Origin: G963422705 sp963422705
Lineage (GTDB): Bacteria > Poribacteria > WGA-4E > WGA-3G
Length of the DNA stretch: 64,000 nt
Direction: 5' to 3'
NCBI GenBank assembly: GCA_963422705.1
Contig: OY730443.1
Location: forward strand, 2,480,001-2,544,000
Shown here piece after piece: positions 59,135 through 64,000 of the stretch. A program made the position numbers and the translations under genes. Numbering within the stretch: position 1 is the first letter of the stretch; the number at the start of each line of letters is the position of its first letter. The notes under the pieces were generated by a model that made no database searches, was not told where the DNA came from, and saw only the letters and a list, made by a program, of their open reading frames with translations.

Positions 59135-61231
59135 TTAAAAGGCACGTTCAATTCCATAAATAATCTTAGGTTTTAAAGACGGAACATCAAGTGGAAAAGC
59201 GGTTTCGATGCGAAAAATGCCGGCACCACTGACACGAGTGAAACTTCCACGTATTCCAAATCCAACGCTGCGTTTAGGCGCTTCAAGAGTGAACGTCTGA
59301 TTACCGTTCCAGATGTAGCCGATGTCTGCAAATGTCACCGCACTCAAGACGAGCCCGAGTTTGACGGTGCTGTCCGTAAATGGACGGACACAGAAATTAG
59401 CAATCGCATCAATACTTTCATTGAATCCCTGGAAGATTGTCCCTCCAAGAACTGTTCGGGATTCAAGGCTTAGCAACATCATTTTCTCGCCGTTAAATTG
59501 ACGATAATCGTAACCACGTAAGCCGTTGAAACTGCCAAGGAACACTTGGCTCTCTCTGCCCCATCCAAACTGCATCTCGGTTTTGAATTGCATAAGAAAC
59601 GTTTGATGAAAGTCAAAAAGCCCGTTATCTCTAAACCCACTTTCAAGCGTATATATATTGCCCGTATCGAATACATCTGTATAAAACAGTGAGCTGCGCG
59701 CTTGAATGATGGAACGCTCAATGCGGCTCGTGAAGTTTGTCCCGAGTGAGACTTGGTTTGTACTAAGCAACCGCTCACCCCGCATCCAACCGGAATGTAA
59801 GGCGAGTTCAGCGAAAGATTCCGAACGCTCAGCACCGTATAAAGGCGAAGCATGCCCAATAGAGATTCCGTATTGAGAGCCGATGAAAACATCTTCAACA
59901 GAGCCCATCTCTCTGATAAAGCGCTTCTGATGGAACGTAACGTGTTTTCGCCCGACGGTAAAGCCAATCCGTTTGATGTCTCTATTCGCAGGGGCAGCAG
60001 TGGAGATACCTAACTTTTCAATTAATAAGTATTTTGAACGTTGTGAGGCGGCCCAAAGCCCGACATAGGTTTGGCGACGCCTGTCGCCGAAGTAACGGCG
60101 CAGAGTGCCCGACGTGCTTTGGATATTTTGTTCAAACGTATCTGTTTTCGTTCCCGTCTCGTACCAATGTACCGTGTCAATGGATTCTGATAACCCAAAG
60201 CTCGCGCTCCACCGACTTTTCAGCGTATACTGGGGACGTTCTAATAAGACAGTCCAGGAATCCCCCTCGCGTTTTTGGACGTATTCCCCATTAAAGTCCC
60301 ATCGTGAATTGAAGACGCGGGGCATCTCGTATTTCCCCCGTATCCAACTTCGAGTCTTTTCATCAACTTCGCTGACGCGTTCGTAGCGAAATTGTACACC
60401 TTGCCCGGAACCGAAGAGATTAGACTCCCGAATTTGTGCAAACACATAACGCCGTTCACTATTCAGGTACTGAGACGGGTCCAACGCCGGCAGTAAGGTT
60501 GGCCTTAAGTCGATTACCTTGACGTGGACTGAAACCGTTTCTTGCTGCTCATTCCATTTTGCATGAATCTTAGCATCACCCAGGTAAGCCTTTTGCCGTA
60601 AAATTCGTTCGCTTTCTTCTTTATCCGCTTCGGTGTAGACATCGCCAACCGCAAACAGAAGTTCGCGGAGGATAACATCCTTTTTTGTTTTGATTTCGCC
60701 AGAAACGGTTATGTGCCCAATAATCCCCTCATCTACCACGATACCAATATACATGCCATCGGCGAATTTTTTGAGGGCGCCCTGTCGCTCAGCTACGCGG
60801 GCGAATAGGAATCCTTTCTCTTGATAAAACCGTCGAATCGCTTCAAAATCCTGCTTCAATCTGGACGCATCATAAAGACTCCATACATCGGTTTTCATGA
60901 GTGCCCGAATTTGATGTTCCGGAAAGGAATCGTTACCCGTAATGACGAGACTCCGCACAACGTGTGTCTCGCCACGTGTCATCTCGACTTGTCTTCCTAA
61001 AGCGGGGTGATGCCCGATGAAGCTAAGCAGGCATAAACCGAGGCATAAAATTGCGAAGTTGTAAAATTGTAAGGAGAAAATCAGGCGGATGTAACGTCTC
61101 TGTGTCGTGCTAAGGGAATGCTGAAGTATTGAAAAGTACTTCATAACTTTAGAAATTTGATGAAGCGTTTGACAATCCTTGCGAGACTTTCCAAATGCAC
61201 TTATTGCCTGTATACTGACATTTCGCCTCAC
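59135..61231 (-). CDS. Omp85-family outer-membrane protein (BamA/TamA-like)
   Basis: 698 aa if the GTG at 61231 is right; ATG 61144 (669 aa) is an alternative, as neither has a clear ribosome-binding site. A hydrophobic segment (about 52-72) is the signal peptide. Two POTRA-like domains span about 85-245 (VRSLVITGNDSFPEHQIRAL, then GHITVSGEIKTKKDVILREL). The beta-barrel contains FNGLRGYDYRQF, the Omp85 VRG(F/Y)-type motif, and the chain ends in a terminal Phe, the BamA recognition signal. It probably inserts or secretes outer-membrane proteins. Confidence 0.88.
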   Translation of the reverse strand: MRRNVSIQAISAFGKSRKDCQTLHQISKVMKYFSILQHSLSTTQRRYIRLIFSLQFYNFAILCLGLCLLSFIGHHPALGRQVEMTRGETHVVRSLVITGNDSFPEHQIRALMKTDVWSLYDASRLKQDFEAIRRFYQEKGFLFARVAERQGALKKFADGMYIGIVVDEGIIGHITVSGEIKTKKDVILRELLFAVGDVYTEADKEESERILRQKAYLGDAKIHAKWNEQQETVSVHVKVIDLRPTLLPALDPSQYLNSERRYVFAQIRESNLFGSGQGVQFRYERVSEVDEKTRSWIRGKYEMPRVFNSRWDFNGEYVQKREGDSWTVLLERPQYTLKSRWSASFGLSESIDTVHWYETGTKTDTFEQNIQSTSGTLRRYFGDRRRQTYVGLWAASQRSKYLLIEKLGISTAAPANRDIKRIGFTVGRKHVTFHQKRFIREMGSVEDVFIGSQYGISIGHASPLYGAERSESFAELALHSGWMRGERLLSTNQVSLGTNFTSRIERSIIQARSSLFYTDVFDTGNIYTLESGFRDNGLFDFHQTFLMQFKTEMQFGWGRESQVFLGSFNGLRGYDYRQFNGEKMMLLSLESRTVLGGTIFQGFNESIDAIANFCVRPFTDSTVKLGLVLSAVTFADIGYIWNGNQTFTLEAPKRSVGFGIRGSFTRVSGAGIFRIETAFPLDVPSLKPKIIYGIERAF

Positions 61232-61292
61232 CTACCACGACTGTCCGCCTACATTTTTTAATGTTAATTCTGATTTGGTTTGCCCTAATTTG

Positions 61293-63434
61293 CTAATTAA
61301 ACGCTCTATGACTGATTCGGTTTGAGATAAAACCTTCAATGAGGAGAAGCCCGACAGCTAAGATGAGCAATTCGCCCCAGATTTCTCTACCGCGCCTGTT
61401 AAGGTTATAAGGCTCACTTATTTCAGTTTCTTGCTCCGGTTCAGGCGTCTGGGCACCGACGCGCACCGCTGTCTCCTGAAGTTCGGTTTGAACCAAATTA
61501 GATTCTGCGGTATCAACGTTGAACGCAAAAAAATCGCGTTGAAGTCCGCGTTGTGTTTTCATTTCCAATTGATATATCCCAGGCGGTTGTGTAATTTGAA
61601 ACCGCAGCGTTCCATCCGCTGTAATGGGAAGCACTGTGATAGTGTCTGCGCTTGACGTTAAGTCATCTGCCACCTCATCTCCAGCATCCAATATCCGTCT
61701 AATGGTGGCTTTCGCGCCTGCGCTGCGCGGATATTTTGCTATATAGGTATCTCCGATATGCCAATTTTTGGGGGCTGCTCTCATCGTGTAAAGTACACTT
61801 TGATGAAGGAGCGGTAGAAAGTATGGATTAGTTAGCAGCGATGGCGCTGCATTATCTGTGTACCTCTGCAGGCTACAGTTATAGAGTAATATCGTACTAC
61901 CGTTTTCGTTGCTGCTTTGCTCTATGAGAAATGGTATTTCATTGCCATCCCGCTCTTGAAAATTTGCGAGGACGCGGGCTTCAGGTGACGGATGTAGCGT
62001 CACACCGTTATAAAATTGAGGTGCATACTGTGGAGAGAACCCCTCGCGCGGGAAAATGTCAAAAATTGGGTGTGTTCGCTGATATGCCCCAACCTGCTGT
62101 GGTGTCGCCCATCTCAGCGGCGGCCCCATGGTTGCTGGGAAAACATTGCTGCGTTGATTGTAACTCTCTGTCCGGCTATGGCTGTTGACAAACGCGATAA
62201 TCCCTTTTCCAGTGCGAATGCATGCGCGGAGCTGATTCTCAATCTGAGACGAAATCTTGGGAACATCCGCGAGAATGATAACGTCATAATCCTCAATCGG
62301 GAAAGTCTCAAATTCAGCCGGGGTACATGGCGTTGGCAGAATGGTTGTACTATTGCCAGGATTTAACGCCAATGTTAAATACTGCGTTTGTTCACCCACA
62401 CACAGCACTCGTATTTCACCCAGTGCATCCATAGCAAAATATCGCCGATTGTCGAGGTTCAGCCGGTCCGAGGTAAGTGTAAAATAGCCGGTATGTGTAC
62501 CGGGCGTAGAAAAGGTATGTGTTAAGGTATGCCGGGCGATATGCCCCTGCGAATTTCGCCCTAAAAGCGATTCATCTGCTTCTGCAGAAAAGTTCATCGT
62601 TCTTCGTTTTTGGCCCCCAATAAACAACGTCAGCGTACTCTGTTTTAAAGGCACCGCTGAATAATTCGCCGTACTCACATTTAATTCGAACGGTAAATTT
62701 ACCCCAATGAGTTGATTCGAAAGGGAAATTTCTTCAATGTTTGTGTTATGCGTATCCTGTTTGGTAACAGGAAGGAGAAAAATACGTGCCCCGGAACGGT
62801 TCGGGACGGATTTTAGATTCTTCCAACCATTCTGAGCGAAGTCAGAAATCAGATAGAGCTCCTTATTCAACTCCTTCGAATGAGCCAGGAGCTCGTGTGC
62901 AAGTTCAAGACTCGGCGCTACGTTTGTCGTCTGGTAAGAGACTTCCGCCCCTTCAATTGATGTTATCACTTGACGAATATCTGGTGTCAGTTGACGGAAA
63001 AGAGGGCGCGCCGTATGGGACATTAAAATGAGAGCTGCACTATCACCCTGTTGAAGCGAACGCAAAACATCAATTCCCAGTGCCTTGCCCTTGTCAAACC
63101 AGGCGCCGTCAACGTCTTCATACCTCATACTATACGAATTGTCTATAATGATAACCACATCAGTTTTAGCACGGATTGTGGCAATCGGCAGCCCAAGTGT
63201 TAAAAATGGCCGGGCCAACGCAAGCGCAATCAGCATGATAATTAACACCCGTAAAAGTAGAATGAGCAGATTTTTGAGGTGGACGCGGCGAACGTTTTGG
63301 CGATGGGCAGCCACGAGAAACATGAGACTACTAAAATCTATCGTTACAACGCGCCGACGGCTCCAGAGATGAATAATTAAGGGGATACTGGCAGCAAGAA
63401 GTCCGAAAAGAAAAAGTGGGTTGAGAAAAGCCAT
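61293..63434 (-). CDS. Large BatA-like membrane protein with VWA and GATase-like domains
   Basis: 713 aa. The N-terminus is the BatA-type double TM (residues about 5-25 and 57-78, with MAFLNPLFLFGLLAASIPLIIHL and LLILLLRVLIIMLIALALARP). A VWA domain has an intact MIDAS, DNSYS. The middle part (about 250-520) alternates Ig-like and GATase-like sequence, including YDVIILADVPKI. A final TM is near 690-705 (LLILAVGLLLIEGFI). It is a longer relative of the protein at 16806-17867. DUF4159/BatA proteins of this layout are common in Planctomycetes-like genomes. It is expressed with the transglutaminase gene upstream on the same strand. Confidence 0.85.
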   Translation of the reverse strand: MAFLNPLFLFGLLAASIPLIIHLWSRRRVVTIDFSSLMFLVAAHRQNVRRVHLKNLLILLLRVLIIMLIALALARPFLTLGLPIATIRAKTDVVIIIDNSYSMRYEDVDGAWFDKGKALGIDVLRSLQQGDSAALILMSHTARPLFRQLTPDIRQVITSIEGAEVSYQTTNVAPSLELAHELLAHSKELNKELYLISDFAQNGWKNLKSVPNRSGARIFLLPVTKQDTHNTNIEEISLSNQLIGVNLPFELNVSTANYSAVPLKQSTLTLFIGGQKRRTMNFSAEADESLLGRNSQGHIARHTLTHTFSTPGTHTGYFTLTSDRLNLDNRRYFAMDALGEIRVLCVGEQTQYLTLALNPGNSTTILPTPCTPAEFETFPIEDYDVIILADVPKISSQIENQLRACIRTGKGIIAFVNSHSRTESYNQRSNVFPATMGPPLRWATPQQVGAYQRTHPIFDIFPREGFSPQYAPQFYNGVTLHPSPEARVLANFQERDGNEIPFLIEQSSNENGSTILLYNCSLQRYTDNAAPSLLTNPYFLPLLHQSVLYTMRAAPKNWHIGDTYIAKYPRSAGAKATIRRILDAGDEVADDLTSSADTITVLPITADGTLRFQITQPPGIYQLEMKTQRGLQRDFFAFNVDTAESNLVQTELQETAVRVGAQTPEPEQETEISEPYNLNRRGREIWGELLILAVGLLLIEGFISNRISHRAFN

Positions 63435-63557
63435 ATTTGAATGTGAAACTGAATCTGTCTTTTTTGGAAGTATGTACGGGGCGCTAGCTGAACGCTATCC
63501 AAGAAATGCTGTCCTTTTGGAATTTTTAAAAAAGAGGTAAACCGCGCTCATTTCGGA

Positions 63558-64000
63558 TTATTCAATAACGACAATTTCAAGTTGGTTGAGCGTGCGGAAA
63601 ACATCTGTTGTGAATTCTATCAGGGTATCGGACTCAAAAGCGCTGCCGCCGAGTTGGATATGCGTCGCATCAGCGATAACCTGGTTATGCGTTGCATCCA
63701 TCTGCAACCACTTGCCCACGTAGACTTCGGGCCAAAAGTGGTAATAAAAGGCATTTCGCGAGAAGACAAGCCCCGAACAGATTCGCGCCGGAATCCCAAC
63801 CGAGCGCGCCAAGGCAATGAACAAAACCGTGTGCTCCGTGCAATCCCCAGTACCCGATTCTAGCGCTGTTAGCGAAGAATCGAAACCGCCACTTATTTTT
63901 TTATCGTGAATTGCAGTGTAAACCCATCGGCACAATTTCTCAGCCGCCCGAAAAGAATTGATTTCCCCCGCCAAGATTTCTGTGGCTTTTGCAAGAATAG
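63558..64000 (-). CDS. Transglutaminase-like domain protein, 5' end outside window
   Basis: The minus-strand frame runs through the right edge; at least 147 residues are visible. GTGDCTEHTVLFIALARSVGIPARICSG holds the catalytic Cys, and FYYHFWPEVYVGKWLQMDATHN the His and Asp of the papain-like triad. This is the transglutaminase-like (TGc) superfamily, typically a periplasmic or cytoplasmic peptidase-like domain. The conserved GlyIleProAla pattern after the Cys is complete. It lies 123 nt upstream of the BatA-like gene on the same strand. Confidence 0.88.
   Translation of the reverse strand, partial: ILAKATEILAGEINSFRAAEKLCRWVYTAIHDKKISGGFDSSLTALESGTGDCTEHTVLFIALARSVGIPARICSGLVFSRNAFYYHFWPEVYVGKWLQMDATHNQVIADATHIQLGGSAFESDTLIEFTTDVFRTLNQLEIVVIE

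Overview
The window reads as chromosomal DNA of a Gram-negative-type bacterium with about 48-50% GC. It encodes an Omp85-type outer-membrane protein, a Wza-like exporter, lipoproteins and periplasmic cytochromes. The gene mix includes two phytanoyl-CoA dioxygenase (PhyH) proteins, Gfo/Idh/MocA and aldo-keto oxidoreductases, two DegT-type aminotransferases, a corrinoid methyl-transfer cluster, BatA-like von Willebrand proteins, an Npt-like transporter and a lone TnpB. This mix resembles Candidatus Poribacteria and neighbouring PVC-like lineages. That placement is inference from gene content; no rRNA or other marker here settles it.

Layout. 1-5.7 kb: the end of an FAH-family hydrolase and an SDR (probably sugar-acid catabolism), a pentaheme cytochrome/TPR fusion, a divergent nucleotidyltransferase-like protein, a Spy-like periplasmic protein and tRNA-Ala(GGC). 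5.8-11 kb: a SirB1-type protein, then, behind a strong sigma70-like promoter and a leader of about 410 nt, a polysaccharide exporter and a BY-kinase. 11-17.9 kb: SIMPL lipoprotein, DegT aminotransferase, glycerol-3-phosphate dehydrogenase, NucS/DUF91-like nuclease and BatA-like protein. 17.9-21 kb (minus): branched-chain amino acid uptake genes without their ATPases. 21-26 kb: lipoprotein, solitary TnpB element, Npt-like transporter with PhyH. 26-30.4 kb: membrane protein, SecA, Trm112-like protein. 30.6-38.6 kb: glycosyltransferase, CapD-like epimerase/dehydratase, sugar transferase, SppA, a Clp1-type polynucleotide kinase and an MsbA-like exporter. 38.9-41.4 kb: pentapeptide-repeat protein divergent from an unusual sigma factor. 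41.5-45.5 kb: larC (split by a -1 frameshift site), RecQ and a GT2 enzyme. 45.7-52 kb: MFS transporter, Gfo/Idh, aldo-keto reductase, PhyH and a CaCA antiporter. 52.4-56.7 kb: an overlapping corrinoid protein / RACo-like activator / homocysteine-methyltransferase-like / DUF402 operon. 56.8-64 kb: second DegT protein, an unknown acidic protein, Omp85-like protein, a large BatA-like protein and a partial transglutaminase.

The most unusual items are these. (i) The sigma factor at 39730-41364 appears to carry an internal degenerate copy of its region-2 block. (ii) larC contains an exact A_AAA_AAG slippery heptamer that joins two frames. (iii) A Clp1/Grc3-like kinase lies in a bacterial operon. 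(iv) The corrinoid cluster has no recognisable substrate methyltransferase. (v) Three intergenic regions carry two-copy tandem repeats, two of them duplicating a -35-like hexamer. (vi) Several long inverted repeats lie between divergent or convergent genes. No CRISPR array, rRNA or prophage was seen.
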